Part shown: positions 22,599 to 29,869 of the stretch, one piece after another | How the letters are laid out: every line of letters starts with the position of its first letter | Numbering within the stretch: the stretch's first letter is position 1 | Origin: an uncultured Oscillospiraceae bacterium | Lineage (GTDB): Bacteria > Bacillota > Clostridia > Oscillospirales > Acutalibacteraceae | Direction: 5' to 3' | Assembly: GCA_900549755.1 (NCBI GenBank) | Contig: URPQ01000010.1 | Location: forward strand, 1 to 37,140 | Length of the DNA: 37,140 nt | Notes under the pieces: generated by a model | What the model saw: only the letters and a program-made list of their open reading frames with translations | What the model was told of the DNA's origin: nothing | Databases searched by the model: none | Program-made: the position numbers and the translations under genes

Positions 22599-22656
22599 AA
22601 CTTTGGCTCCCCACGGTGTGGCGGAATATTTTCGGCTCCCTCTGACGAGGGAGGCT
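22599..22656. repeat. Partial gut-clostridial GGCTCCC hairpin repeat
   Basis: TTGGCTCCCCACGGTGTGG is followed by CGGCTCCCTCTGACGAGGGAG, a short stem-loop. I recall this sequence style as a dispersed intergenic repeat in gut Ruminococcaceae. It lies between the BceA-like gene's leader and the small acidic gene. A copy count cannot be made here. Confidence 0.45.
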
Positions 22657-22749
22657 TTAAAAAAATCAACTAAGTTCATTCAATAATCAACCAACCTGCG
22701 ACTTTTTTAATGTATACTCATTATATACTGATTTTCGGAGGAATGTATA

Positions 22750-23010
22750 ATGAAGGAAGACAATAAAAACTTGATTGATGAAATGATTGAAAAAATGAAA
22801 GAGCTGCCGCCCGAGGGTCAAAGCGCAATGCTGTTTGTAATTGAAAATTTTGATTTGATTAAAAAAATGTGTGAAAAATCGGATATGACAGATGAAGAAA
22901 TTCAAAAATGGACAGAGAAAGCAAAAGCAAAGGACGATTATATTATGTTGGCATTATTAACATTTGCGCAGGTTTACAAGGATAAAAGAAGTAAATTCAC
23001 AACCCCGTGA
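22750..23010 (+). CDS. Small charged helical protein of unknown function
   Basis: An 86-residue, mostly helical, Lys/Glu-rich soluble protein (MKEDNKNLIDEMIEKMKELP… …AQVYKDKRSKFTTP). The start is well supported by CGGAGGAATG with 8-bp spacing. I do not recognise a family. It is convergent with, and overlaps by 14 bp, the XRE regulator gene. Lower GC than the neighbouring genes suggests the pair arrived together. Confidence 0.65.
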   Translation: MKEDNKNLIDEMIEKMKELPPEGQSAMLFVIENFDLIKKMCEKSDMTDEEIQKWTEKAKAKDDYIMLALLTFAQVYKDKRSKFTTP

Positions 23011-23242
23011 AAAGCTTTTCAATCGGCACGTTCAGCGCCTTAGCGATATAATAGGTCTCAATATCCGTGGCGCAGCGCACCTGCCCCTCTAACTTTGAGT
23101 AGCTTGTGGGGTTAATATCCAATCCCATTGTTTGCAGCTTTGCAATAAAATCCTTTTGGCTTAGGCCCTTTTCCTTGCGCAGAGTCTCCGCGTTTTTACC
23201 TATAATGTTGCAGCTGCCGTATTCTTGTTTTCTTATCTTCAC
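22997..23242 (-). CDS. XRE-family HTH regulator
   Basis: This 81-residue DNA-binding protein is essentially one Cro/C1-type helix-turn-helix: NAETLRKEKGLSQKDFIAKLQTMGLDINPTSYSKLEGQ, then DIETYYIAKALNVPIEKLF. GTG at 23242 (VKIRKQEYG) behind GGTGA is chosen over the longer frame to 23284, whose N-terminus is hydrophobic and would overlap the promoter region. A palindromic site 43-59 bp upstream is the likely operator. No phage or toxin-antitoxin partner is certain; the overlapping small gene is the only candidate. Confidence 0.8.
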   Translation of the reverse strand: MKIRKQEYGSCNIIGKNAETLRKEKGLSQKDFIAKLQTMGLDINPTSYSKLEGQVRCATDIETYYIAKALNVPIEKLFTGL

Positions 23243-23277
23243 ACTAATCACCAAGCATAGTATAAAGGCGAAAAGAC

Positions 23278-23306
23278 TTGACATAATTCCGTAACGGAAT
23301 TATAAT
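23278..23306 (+). promoter_or_regulatory. Consensus promoter with embedded operator, no gene downstream
   Basis: TTGACA (23278-23283), exactly 17 bp, TATAAT (23301-23306). The spacer carries the palindrome AATTCCGT-A-ACGGAATT (23285-23301). It points right, away from the XRE gene, into the 3' end of the leftward sleB gene, where no rightward frame exists. The XRE protein probably binds here. Confidence 0.7.
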
Positions 23307-23322
23307 GTTAAAAGAAGATAAC

Positions 23323-23967
23323 TCAGCTGCAAAATCTGTGCGCGCCAATCGTTGTTATAACCGGGCGGGAAAATATCCACTTGCTTGTGGCGGTTGATGG
23401 GTTGTAGTAGTATATCGCGCCGCCGCTCGGGTCAAGACCGTTAATAGCGTCGCGTGCGGCGGAATAGGCGCTGTCGGCTATCGGCTCATAAAACTGGCCG
23501 TCATAAAGGCAGGAGAAAGCGCCCTTTTGGTAAATAACGCCCGAAAGTGTATCGGGAAAGGACGGATGCTCTATGCGGTTAAGTATTACCGCGCCCACCG
23601 CGACCTGCCCCAAATAACTCTCCCCTCGCGCCTCGGCGGAAATTATTCTGGCTAAAAGCTCGTAATCCGCAGAGGAATATCCCCCTGCGGAGGAATTGTC
23701 TATGCCGAGCGCTTTAAGCGTTGCGGGACCTGCAATGCCATCGGCGTCAAGCCCGTTATCCTTTTGAAAGCCGATAACGGCGTTTTTTGTGCGGGTGCCG
23801 AAAATGCCGTCTACATTATAGGTATAATAGCCCTTATTTTTCAGCGCCTCCTGAATTTTTTTAACCTCATCGGAGCGCGAGCCCATTTTTGAAAGCGCAG
23901 CGGCGGAAACGCCGCAAAGAGCAAACAGCAGCGACAGCGTCATTATAAATATAAAAGTACGTTTCAT
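23323..23967 (-). CDS. sleB: Spore cortex-lytic enzyme SleB
   Basis: A 214-residue secreted hydrolase: signal peptide (about 1-23), a peptidoglycan-binding domain (residues 28-88, VKKIQEALKNKGYYTYNVDGIFGTRT), then the SleB/CwlJ hydrolase domain (about 103-214) with LLARIISAEARGESYLGQVAVGAVILNRI, whose Glu in SAEARGE is the expected catalytic residue. SleB is a lytic transglycosylase made in the forespore and held dormant until germination. GGTGAT precedes the ATG. Upstream, TGAATA (plus-strand 24020-24025) matches a sigma-G -35 but the -10 is poor. No ypeB follows, although ypeB usually accompanies sleB. Confidence 0.92.
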   Translation of the reverse strand: MKRTFIFIMTLSLLFALCGVSAAALSKMGSRSDEVKKIQEALKNKGYYTYNVDGIFGTRTKNAVIGFQKDNGLDADGIAGPATLKALGIDNSSAGGYSSADYELLARIISAEARGESYLGQVAVGAVILNRIEHPSFPDTLSGVIYQKGAFSCLYDGQFYEPIADSAYSAARDAINGLDPSGGAIYYYNPSTATSKWIFSRPVITTIGAHRFCS

Positions 23968-24037
23968 TTAATATCACCCTTGCTTTTTTGTTAATATATT
24001 TCCCATGTTCCGTAAAAATTATTCAAAATTTCTTTAT

Positions 24038-24104
24038 TTCGGCAAAAAAATCTTTAATACGGCAAGGCACTTTGACAAAATATATGCACCGGCGGCGATA
24101 TAAT
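24038..24104 (+). promoter_or_regulatory. spoIIE promoter with 21-bp spacer and Spo0A-like boxes
   Basis: TTGACA (24072-24077) and TATAAT (24099-24104) are separated by 21 bp, the atypical spacing known for Spo0A-activated sigma-A promoters such as B. subtilis spoIIE. Spo0A boxes in reverse orientation (TTCGNCA) are an exact match at 24038-24044 (TTCGGCA) and one-mismatch copies at 24058-24064 (TACGGCA) and 24071-24077 (TTTGACA, over the -35). Confidence 0.75.
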
Positions 24105-24155
24105 TATTTTGAAGCATTTAAAAACAAAATAATAAGAATACGGCGGTGATTAAAA

Positions 24156-26465
24156 TTGAAGGATGTTACAAGAAACGCGCCCGCAAAAGCGCTCGGCAGT
24201 AACACAGATCTTGTAAGTGCGGTGGCGTGGCAGGCGCTTTCGGTCATAACGGGGCTTATTGCTTCACGCGCGGTAATTGCGGACAGGCTTGTGCCTTTCG
24301 GGCTTTCGCTTATTGCGGGAATACCCGCGGTATACGCGCCTGCGGCGGCAACGGGGGTATTTTTGGGGTATTTTATTGCCCCGCTTGAAAGCGGCACATT
24401 CAGGTATACAACCGCACTGCTTGCAATAATTGCGCTGCGGCTTTTAGCCTCTTTATCTGAAAAATTATCGAAAAAGCGGCTGCTGCCCGCAATAATATGC
24501 CTTTTTTCAAGCCTGCTCACTTCATTTTTAACGCTGCGGCTTTTCAACCCCGAAATAACCGATATATTTACCGACGCGTGCCTTGCGGCGGGCGGAGCCT
24601 ACTTTATTTCAAGCTTTTTTAGGGATTATTCCGAAATTTCGGTATGCCTTTCCGCTGACGGGCTGGTATCCTTATTCGCCTTTCTCGGTATAATACTTAC
24701 GGGTCTTCACCCGTTTACATACGGCGGCATATCGGTGGGTCACATTGCGGCGCTGGCGCTTATACTCACGGCGGCGAAATACGGCGGCGTGTTGTCTGGC
24801 GCGGTAAGCGGCGTTACGGCGGCGCTCTCGCTCGTTTTCAGCGGCGCGCCCGGCGAGGTAGCGGTAATTTACGCGTTTACGGGCGTACTGGCGGGCATAT
24901 TTTCCACCTTCGGCAAATATGCCGTAACCGCCGTGCCCCTGTTTTTCGGGATTGCCGCGGCAGCGCTTAAAATGAGCGCGCTGCAAAGCGCTTTATGCGC
25001 GGTTGAGGCGATACTCGGCGCGGCGCTTTTCCTTGCAATTCCGCGAAAGGCGGGAATATACCTCGGCAAGCTGTTTGCGGCAAGACCGAAGCTGGCTATA
25101 CCCGGCGGTATAAAAAAATCGCTTGAAATGCGGCTTGATATGGCGGCAAACGCTTTGGGCGACGTTTCCGAAACAGTTGAGCAGGTAGCGGCGGAGCTTT
25201 CAAAAATAAACGCGCCCGATTTCGGCACGGTAATATCCGCCGTGGAGCAGGACGCCTGCGCCGGCTGCAAGCTGCGGCTGCACTGCTGGGAAAGCCGGCG
25301 TGACGACACCGTAAACGCGGTGCTTGATATAACAAAAGCCATAAAGGACGGCAGCACCGAGCCTGCAAACGGCGCGCCCGAGGAATTTCGCGGCAGGTGT
25401 ATACGGCTGTCGGGCGTGGCAAATTCGGTTTATAAGCGGTATTCCGATTATACCTCAAGAATAGCGGCGGAAAACCGAATTGACGAGGTACGCTCGGTGG
25501 TATCAGACCAGTTTGAGGGCATTTCGGATATGCTGTACGGGCTGGCGCGGGATATTGAGACAGACTCGCACTATGATAACACGGCGGCGGAGAAAGCCGC
25601 GGCGGCGCTTAAAAACCTTAACATACAGGTTGAAGAATGTAGCAGCCGCACCGATAAATTCGGGCGCATAAAAATTGAGCTTAAGGTTAAAAAATCCACC
25701 GCACCCGTAATAAACAAATTGCAGATTATGAAATTAGTATCGGTAGTGTGCGAGAGGGACTTTGACGTGCCCGCGGTAAACGAAACGGGCGGAGATATAT
25801 TTATAACCCTGAGCGAGCACGCGGCGCTGCGGGTAGATGTGGGCGTAGAGCAGAAGTGCGCCTCCGATTCAATGATGTGCGGCGACGCTTACAGGTATTT
25901 TTTCGACGGACACGGGCATTTTATTACCGTATTGTCCGACGGTATGGGCACGGGCGGCAGAGCCGCGGTGGACGGCGCTATGGCTTCGGGCCTTATGTGT
26001 AGGCTTTTAAAGGCGGGCTTCGGGTTTGACTGCTCGCTTAAAATTCTCAATTCCTCAATGCTTTTCAAATCCACCGATGAATCGCTTGCAACGGTGGATA
26101 TTGCAAGCATTGACCTGTATAACGGTCAGGTTGAGCTTTACAAGGCAGGCGCGGCGCCCACGGTAATACGCCGCTCGGGCAAGACCGGCAAGGCTGAAAG
26201 CACCTCGCTGCCCGCGGGAATACTGCGCGATGTGCGGTTTGATAAAGCCACGGTCAAGTGCCGCGAGGGCGATATAGTTGTAATGATGTCGGACGGGGCT
26301 GCGTTTGAAGGCTGCGACTGGATAAGAGCCGAGCTTGAAAAATGGCAGGGCGGAACCGCGCAGGAGCTTTCGGAACGGCTTTGCGAGGGCGCGCACAGGC
26401 GGCGCAGCGATAACCACGAGGACGATATAACCGTTATAACGGCGGTGCTGAAAAAATCCGTATAA
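24156..26465 (+). CDS. spoIIE: Stage II sporulation protein E (PP2C phosphatase)
   Basis: This 769-residue protein has an N-terminal region of about ten membrane helices (to about residue 310), a middle domain (about 325-560) with a CAGCKLRLHCWES cysteine cluster, and a C-terminal PP2C phosphatase domain with VLSDGMGTGGRAAVDGAM, MMSDGAAFEGCDW and HEDDITVITAV, retaining the metal-binding aspartates. SpoIIE dephosphorylates SpoIIAA to release sigma-F in the forespore and helps form the polar septum. TTG at 24156 is used with GGTGAT 5 bp upstream; the nearby ATG at 24163 is out of frame. Its own Spo0A-type promoter lies 50 bp upstream. Confidence 0.95.
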   Translation: MKDVTRNAPAKALGSNTDLVSAVAWQALSVITGLIASRAVIADRLVPFGLSLIAGIPAVYAPAAATGVFLGYFIAPLESGTFRYTTALLAIIALRLLASLSEKLSKKRLLPAIICLFSSLLTSFLTLRLFNPEITDIFTDACLAAGGAYFISSFFRDYSEISVCLSADGLVSLFAFLGIILTGLHPFTYGGISVGHIAALALILTAAKYGGVLSGAVSGVTAALSLVFSGAPGEVAVIYAFTGVLAGIFSTFGKYAVTAVPLFFGIAAAALKMSALQSALCAVEAILGAALFLAIPRKAGIYLGKLFAARPKLAIPGGIKKSLEMRLDMAANALGDVSETVEQVAAELSKINAPDFGTVISAVEQDACAGCKLRLHCWESRRDDTVNAVLDITKAIKDGSTEPANGAPEEFRGRCIRLSGVANSVYKRYSDYTSRIAAENRIDEVRSVVSDQFEGISDMLYGLARDIETDSHYDNTAAEKAAAALKNLNIQVEECSSRTDKFGRIKIELKVKKSTAPVINKLQIMKLVSVVCERDFDVPAVNETGGDIFITLSEHAALRVDVGVEQKCASDSMMCGDAYRYFFDGHGHFITVLSDGMGTGGRAAVDGAMASGLMCRLLKAGFGFDCSLKILNSSMLFKSTDESLATVDIASIDLYNGQVELYKAGAAPTVIRRSGKTGKAESTSLPAGILRDVRFDKATVKCREGDIVVMMSDGAAFEGCDWIRAELEKWQGGTAQELSERLCEGAHRRRSDNHEDDITVITAVLKKSV

Positions 26466-26472
26466 AAAAATC

Positions 26473-26501
26473 TTGAATTTTTTTCCGCTTTGTGTTATAC
26501 T
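26473..26501 (+). promoter_or_regulatory. Promoter of the riboswitch-oadB transcript
   Basis: TTGAAT (26473-26478), a 17-bp spacer and TATACT (26496-26501). The start site near 26508 coincides with the 5' edge of the aptamer. Confidence 0.7.
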
Positions 26502-26509
26502 TCCTTTAA

Positions 26510-26609
26510 GGTTTAAGGGAGTAGCTGACGGTCGGGCTTTCGGCCGCTGCAAAATGCGTCAATACACGGCTTTTGCCCGCGTTTGCATTAAACAGCAAGA
26601 CTTTTACCG
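26510..26609 (+). promoter_or_regulatory. yybP-ykoY-type (Mn2+) riboswitch aptamer
   Basis: This leader carries the hallmarks of the yybP-ykoY manganese riboswitch in the right order: GGGAGTAGC (26517-26525), GTCAATA (26558-26564) inside a GCAAAA/TTTTGC stem, and AGCAAGACTTTTACC (26594-26608). The closing stem pairs GGTTTAAGG with CTTTTACC imperfectly. Its 3' strand is also the 5' arm of the terminator that follows, so ligand binding should prevent termination and switch the gene on. The downstream gene is a sodium-pump subunit rather than a usual Mn2+ transporter, so ligand identity is not certain. Confidence 0.8.
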
Positions 26610-26640
26610 TACATACACTGTGCGGTAAAGGTCTTTTTTT
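26597..26640 (+). terminator. Riboswitch-controlled terminator
   Basis: AAGACTTTTACCG (26597-26609) pairs with CGGTAAAGGTCTT (26623-26635), with one G-U pair, and is followed by five more T. The left arm shares 12 bases with the aptamer's closing strand, so the two folds are mutually exclusive. Confidence 0.85.
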
Positions 26641-26673
26641 AAATCTATTTTATTAAAGGTGTTGGTGAGAAAA

Positions 26674-27810
26674 ATGTCATTGAGCGATTTTGGTTTCTTA
26701 GTGCAAAACTTTGCGGAACTGCTTGACTGGCGGTATGTTGTAATGTGGGCTATCGGCGGAATACTCATATTCCTCGCGATAAAGTACGAAATGGAGCCCA
26801 CCCTGCTTTTACCCCTCGGTTTCGGAACAATACTTGTAAACATTCCGTTTTCGGGCGCGGTGGATAGGCTTTTTGACGGAAAGCTGCAGGAAGGCGCGCT
26901 TTCAACGCTTTACAAGGCGGGTATAGAAAACGAGCTTTTCCCGCTTATACTGTTTATAGGTATAGGCGCTATGATTGATTTCGGTCCCCTGCTTTCAAAC
27001 CCTAAGCTGATGATTTTCGGCGCGGCGGCGCAGTTCGGAATTTTCTTCACCTTCTGTGCGGCATCGATGTTCTTCGATTTAAACGACGCGGCTTCGATAG
27101 GTATTATAGGCGCGGCGGACGGTCCTACCGCGATTGTAGTATCTCAAAAGCTCAATTCGGCTTATCAGGGAGCTATAATGGTGGCGGCGTATTCGTATAT
27201 GGCGCTTGTGCCCATAATTCAGCCGCCCGTAATAAAGCTGCTTACCACCAAAAAGGAGCGGCTTATAAGAATGCCGTACCACGATAAAAAGGTATCAAAG
27301 CTTACAAAAATACTTTTCCCCATCGTTATAACCGTTGTGGCAGGCATAGTTGCTCCCGAATCGGTCTCGCTTATCGGCTTCCTTATGTTCGGAAACCTGC
27401 TGCGTGAGTGCGGGGTGTTAAACTCCCTTTCGGAAACGGCGCAGAACGTGCTTGCAAACCTGATTACAATTTTCTTAGGGATTACAATAGCAACCCAGAT
27501 GCAGGCGGAAAAATTCCTCGATCCGAAAACGCTTTTAATACTTGGACTCGGGCTTTTCGCCTTTGTGTTTGATACTGCCGGCGGCGTGCTTTTCGCCAAA
27601 TTCCTCAACCTGTTTTTAAAGAACAAGGTAAACCCCATGATAGGCGCGGCGGGTATTTCCGCTTTCCCGATGTCCGGGCGCGTTGTTCACAAAATGGGAC
27701 TTAAGGAGGACCCGCAGAACTTCCTGCTCATGCACTCCATAGGCGTTAACGTATCGGGTCAGATAGCCTCTGTAATAGCGGGCGGACTGATACTCAATTT
27801 CTTCTTATAA
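26674..27810 (+). CDS. oadB: Sodium ion-translocating decarboxylase subunit beta
   Basis: This 378-residue membrane protein of about nine to eleven helices is the Na+-channel subunit of biotin-dependent decarboxylases (oxaloacetate, methylmalonyl-CoA or glutaconyl-CoA). Residues known to matter in Klebsiella OadB are all present: Asp in IGAADGPTAI (D149), Tyr in YSYMALVPIIQP, and Asn, Gly, Ser, Arg in NPMIGAAGISAFPMSGRVV. ATG 26674 is chosen because GGTGAGA precedes it; an upstream GTG at 26659 is weaker. The catalytic alpha and biotin-carrier subunits are not in the window, so the substrate cannot be named. It pumps Na+ out while a carboxybiotin is decarboxylated. Confidence 0.93.
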   Translation: MSLSDFGFLVQNFAELLDWRYVVMWAIGGILIFLAIKYEMEPTLLLPLGFGTILVNIPFSGAVDRLFDGKLQEGALSTLYKAGIENELFPLILFIGIGAMIDFGPLLSNPKLMIFGAAAQFGIFFTFCAASMFFDLNDAASIGIIGAADGPTAIVVSQKLNSAYQGAIMVAAYSYMALVPIIQPPVIKLLTTKKERLIRMPYHDKKVSKLTKILFPIVITVVAGIVAPESVSLIGFLMFGNLLRECGVLNSLSETAQNVLANLITIFLGITIATQMQAEKFLDPKTLLILGLGLFAFVFDTAGGVLFAKFLNLFLKNKVNPMIGAAGISAFPMSGRVVHKMGLKEDPQNFLLMHSIGVNVSGQIASVIAGGLILNFFL

Positions 27811-27825
27811 GGGGGAGCAATAATT

Positions 27826-27960
27826 ATGAACTTCAATCCTATGAATTTTGTTACCAACCTGCGCTACCTTGCCGTGGGAATGATAAGCATTTTTGCGGTT
27901 ATAGGGGTAATTGTGCTTATTACCGTTATTCTCAATAAGATATTTACCAAAAAAGATTAG
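27826..27960 (+). CDS. Small OadG-like membrane peptide
   Basis: A 44-residue protein with one membrane helix (about 14-36, VGMISIFAVIGVIVLITVIL) and a short basic tail (FTKKD), 15 bp after oadB with GGGGGAG at the right distance. The position and the Gly/Ile/Val-rich single helix fit a minimal gamma subunit of the sodium-pump decarboxylase, which anchors the complex. It lacks the longer C-terminal tail of classical OadG. Assignment rests on context and topology, not sequence identity. Confidence 0.65.
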   Translation: MNFNPMNFVTNLRYLAVGMISIFAVIGVIVLITVILNKIFTKKD

Positions 27961-27983
27961 TACCGAAAGTGCGGTGAATTGCT

Positions 27984-29135
27984 ATGGAGCTTGACCCCAA
28001 AACCACCAAAAAAATACTGTTTTTCATCGCTTTCGGGGCGGTGTGCTTTGCCGCGGTTACAAATTTCGGAAAAGTCATATCGGTACTGGGCGGAGCAATT
28101 TCGGTATTCCGCCCGGTTATTACCGCACTTTGCATTGCCTTTGTTCTCAATGTTCTTTTATCGGCGCTTGAGAACAAAGCCTTTGCTTTTATGGATAAAA
28201 GTAAGCGCGGGTTTGTAAAAAAAGCGAAAAGACCGCTTTGCCTTACCCTTACATATCTTATAGCGCTGGGGCTTATAGTGCTGCTCATTTCGGTTATAAT
28301 TCCCGATGTTATAGATACCTGCGTAAACCTTGCGGAAAAGCTGCCCGCGCTTATGAACGACGTGCGGGTATTTACCGAGGATACGCTTGAAAAGTTCAAT
28401 TTATCGCAGAATTTCATACCGAATATAGAAATTGACTGGACTAAGGCGGCAAACGCCATTAAGGATTACCTCGTGAATTACTCCGACCGCATTTTCGGCA
28501 GCGCCTACAGCTTTACCACCTCGGTCTTCTCGGGCGTTTACAATACCGTGTTCAGCGTTATGATTTCGGTTTACATTCTTGCCTGCAAGGAGAAAATAGG
28601 GCGGTTTACGGTAAAGTGCATTGACGCATTCGCACCGAAAAAAGCAGCCGCCGCAGTTTATCACGTTTCTTCCCTTACATACGGCTGCTTTGCAAAATTT
28701 ATAGGCGGGCAGCTTACCGAATCGGTTATTTTAGGCGTGCTTTGCTTTATCGGTATGACGGTATTCCGCTTCCCCAACGCCACCGTAATTTCGGTGTTTA
28801 TCTGCGCAACCTCGCTTATACCCATAGTGGGGGCTACGCTGGGCGTTATTGTGGGTTTCCTGCTCATATTTATTTCAAGCCCCGTAAAGGCGCTGCTTTT
28901 CATCGTCTTCTTTGTGGTGCTGCAGCAGCTTGAAGGCTCGCTTATTTACCCGCGCGTTGTGGGTAAATCGGTAGGCTTGCCCGGTGTAATAGTGGTTTGC
29001 GCCGTTTTGGTGGGCGGTAATATAGGCGGAATTTTCGGCGCGCTTGTAAGCGTGCCCACCTCGGCAGTGCTTTATATTCTTTTAAAAGAGGCGGTTGAGC
29101 GCCGAACGCCGAAGGAAAATACCGAAAATGAGTAG
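27984..29135 (+). CDS. AI-2E family transporter
   Basis: This 383-residue membrane protein has about eight helices and the AI-2E/UPF0118 layout: N-terminal hydrophobic pair, a soluble stretch (about 105-165) with helical LAEKLPALMNDVRVF, and a C-terminal core with GGQLTESVILGVLCFIGM, LIPIVGATLGVIVGFLL and LQQLEGSLIYPRVVGKSVGLPG, the signature region. Some family members export AI-2 or act as Na+/H+ antiporters, so its place next to a Na+-pump subunit is suggestive. It starts 23 bp after the OadG-like gene, probably in the same transcript. Confidence 0.88.
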   Translation: MELDPKTTKKILFFIAFGAVCFAAVTNFGKVISVLGGAISVFRPVITALCIAFVLNVLLSALENKAFAFMDKSKRGFVKKAKRPLCLTLTYLIALGLIVLLISVIIPDVIDTCVNLAEKLPALMNDVRVFTEDTLEKFNLSQNFIPNIEIDWTKAANAIKDYLVNYSDRIFGSAYSFTTSVFSGVYNTVFSVMISVYILACKEKIGRFTVKCIDAFAPKKAAAAVYHVSSLTYGCFAKFIGGQLTESVILGVLCFIGMTVFRFPNATVISVFICATSLIPIVGATLGVIVGFLLIFISSPVKALLFIVFFVVLQQLEGSLIYPRVVGKSVGLPGVIVVCAVLVGGNIGGIFGALVSVPTSAVLYILLKEAVERRTPKENTENE

Positions 29136-29152
29136 CATATAAAAACTTTTTA

Positions 29153-29182
29153 TTGACAGATGTATGTAATTTGAGGTATAAT
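29153..29182 (+). promoter_or_regulatory. rpmH operon promoter
   Basis: TTGACA (29153-29158), an 18-bp spacer and TATAAT (29177-29182). Both hexamers are perfect consensus, as expected for a ribosomal protein gene. Confidence 0.8.
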
Positions 29183-29269
29183 CTTAAATTGATAGGTTAT
29201 GGCTTTTATTTTTCTTCGCCCTAAAGGGCACGCCTGACCGCCAACGTGTTAATTAAGGAGGGTTTATAA

Positions 29270-29404
29270 ATGAAAAGGACATATCAGCCGAAAAAGCTGC
29301 ACCGTAAAAAGGAGCATGGCTTTTTAAAGCGCATGGCAACTTCCAACGGCCGCAAGGTGCTCGCACGCCGCAGAGCAAAGGGCAGAAAGCAGTTAACATA
29401 CTAA
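29270..29404 (+). CDS. rpmH: 50S ribosomal protein L34
   Basis: A complete 44-residue L34: MKRTYQPKKLHRKKEHGF, then R-M-ATSNGRKVLARRRAKGRK, the family consensus. AAGGAGG precedes the ATG by 8 bp. It is the first gene of the rpmH-rnpA-yidD-yidC-jag cluster, which is conserved near the replication origin in Firmicutes. No dnaA gene or DnaA-box cluster is visible upstream; an AI-2E transporter gene is there instead. Confidence 0.97.
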   Translation: MKRTYQPKKLHRKKEHGFLKRMATSNGRKVLARRRAKGRKQLTY

Positions 29405-29406
29405 AG

Positions 29407-29446
29407 CCGCCCGAGAGTGCGGCTTTGTCGGCACTCTCACGGGCGG
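29407..29446 (+). promoter_or_regulatory. Hairpin between rpmH and rnpA
   Basis: CCGCCCGAGAGTGC pairs with GCACTCTCACGGGCGG (two extra bases bulged) just past the L34 stop, without a T-run. It could stabilise the L34 message or mark a processing site. Confidence 0.55.
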
Positions 29447-29467
29447 GAACTACGCCCGCAAAATTTG

Positions 29468-29493
29468 AGCCACTTCTACGTGGCTTTTCATTT
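29468..29493 (+). terminator. Possible attenuator before rnpA
   Basis: AGCCAC-TTCTAC-GTGGCT is followed by TTTTCATTTT. The 6-bp stem is short, so it is at best a leaky terminator reducing readthrough from the abundant L34 message into rnpA. Confidence 0.4.
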
Positions 29494-29503
29494 TATTGAG
29501 ACT

Positions 29504-29869
29504 ATGAAAAGTTTTTCTAAGCTAAAAGAGAATTATGAGTTTCGCCGCGCCTATAAAAAGGGAAAATCCTTTGTGTCGCCGTTCCTTATTATTTATGCGA
29601 CAAAGAACCGCCGCGGCGGAACGCGTCTCGGTATAACCGCCGGGAAAAAAATAGGCGGCGCCGTTCAGCGCAACCGCGCAAAAAGGGTTATAACCGCCGC
29701 TTTCAGAGAGTGTCTCCCGGGGATAGAGCCGGGGTATGATTTTGTTATTGTAGCAAGAACCCGCATACTTGAAATTAAGAGCACCGCCGCCGCACAAACT
29801 ATGAAAAAGCTGCTTTTCGCGGCGGGTATTTACGATTATGATAAGCAAAATATTGATAAAGCTGATTGA
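29504..29869 (+). CDS. rnpA: Ribonuclease P protein component
   Basis: A 121-residue basic protein that assists RNase P RNA in trimming tRNA 5' ends. It opens MKSFSKLKENYEFRRAYKKG and holds the RNR motif region RLGITAGKKIGGAVQRNRAKRVITAAFRE. The start at 29504 gives the normal N-terminus; longer readings run back through the intercistronic hairpins. Its ribosome site is weak (TTGAG), consistent with low expression relative to rpmH. It overlaps yidD by 32 bp. Confidence 0.95.
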   Translation: MKSFSKLKENYEFRRAYKKGKSFVSPFLIIYATKNRRGGTRLGITAGKKIGGAVQRNRAKRVITAAFRECLPGIEPGYDFVIVARTRILEIKSTAAAQTMKKLLFAAGIYDYDKQNIDKAD

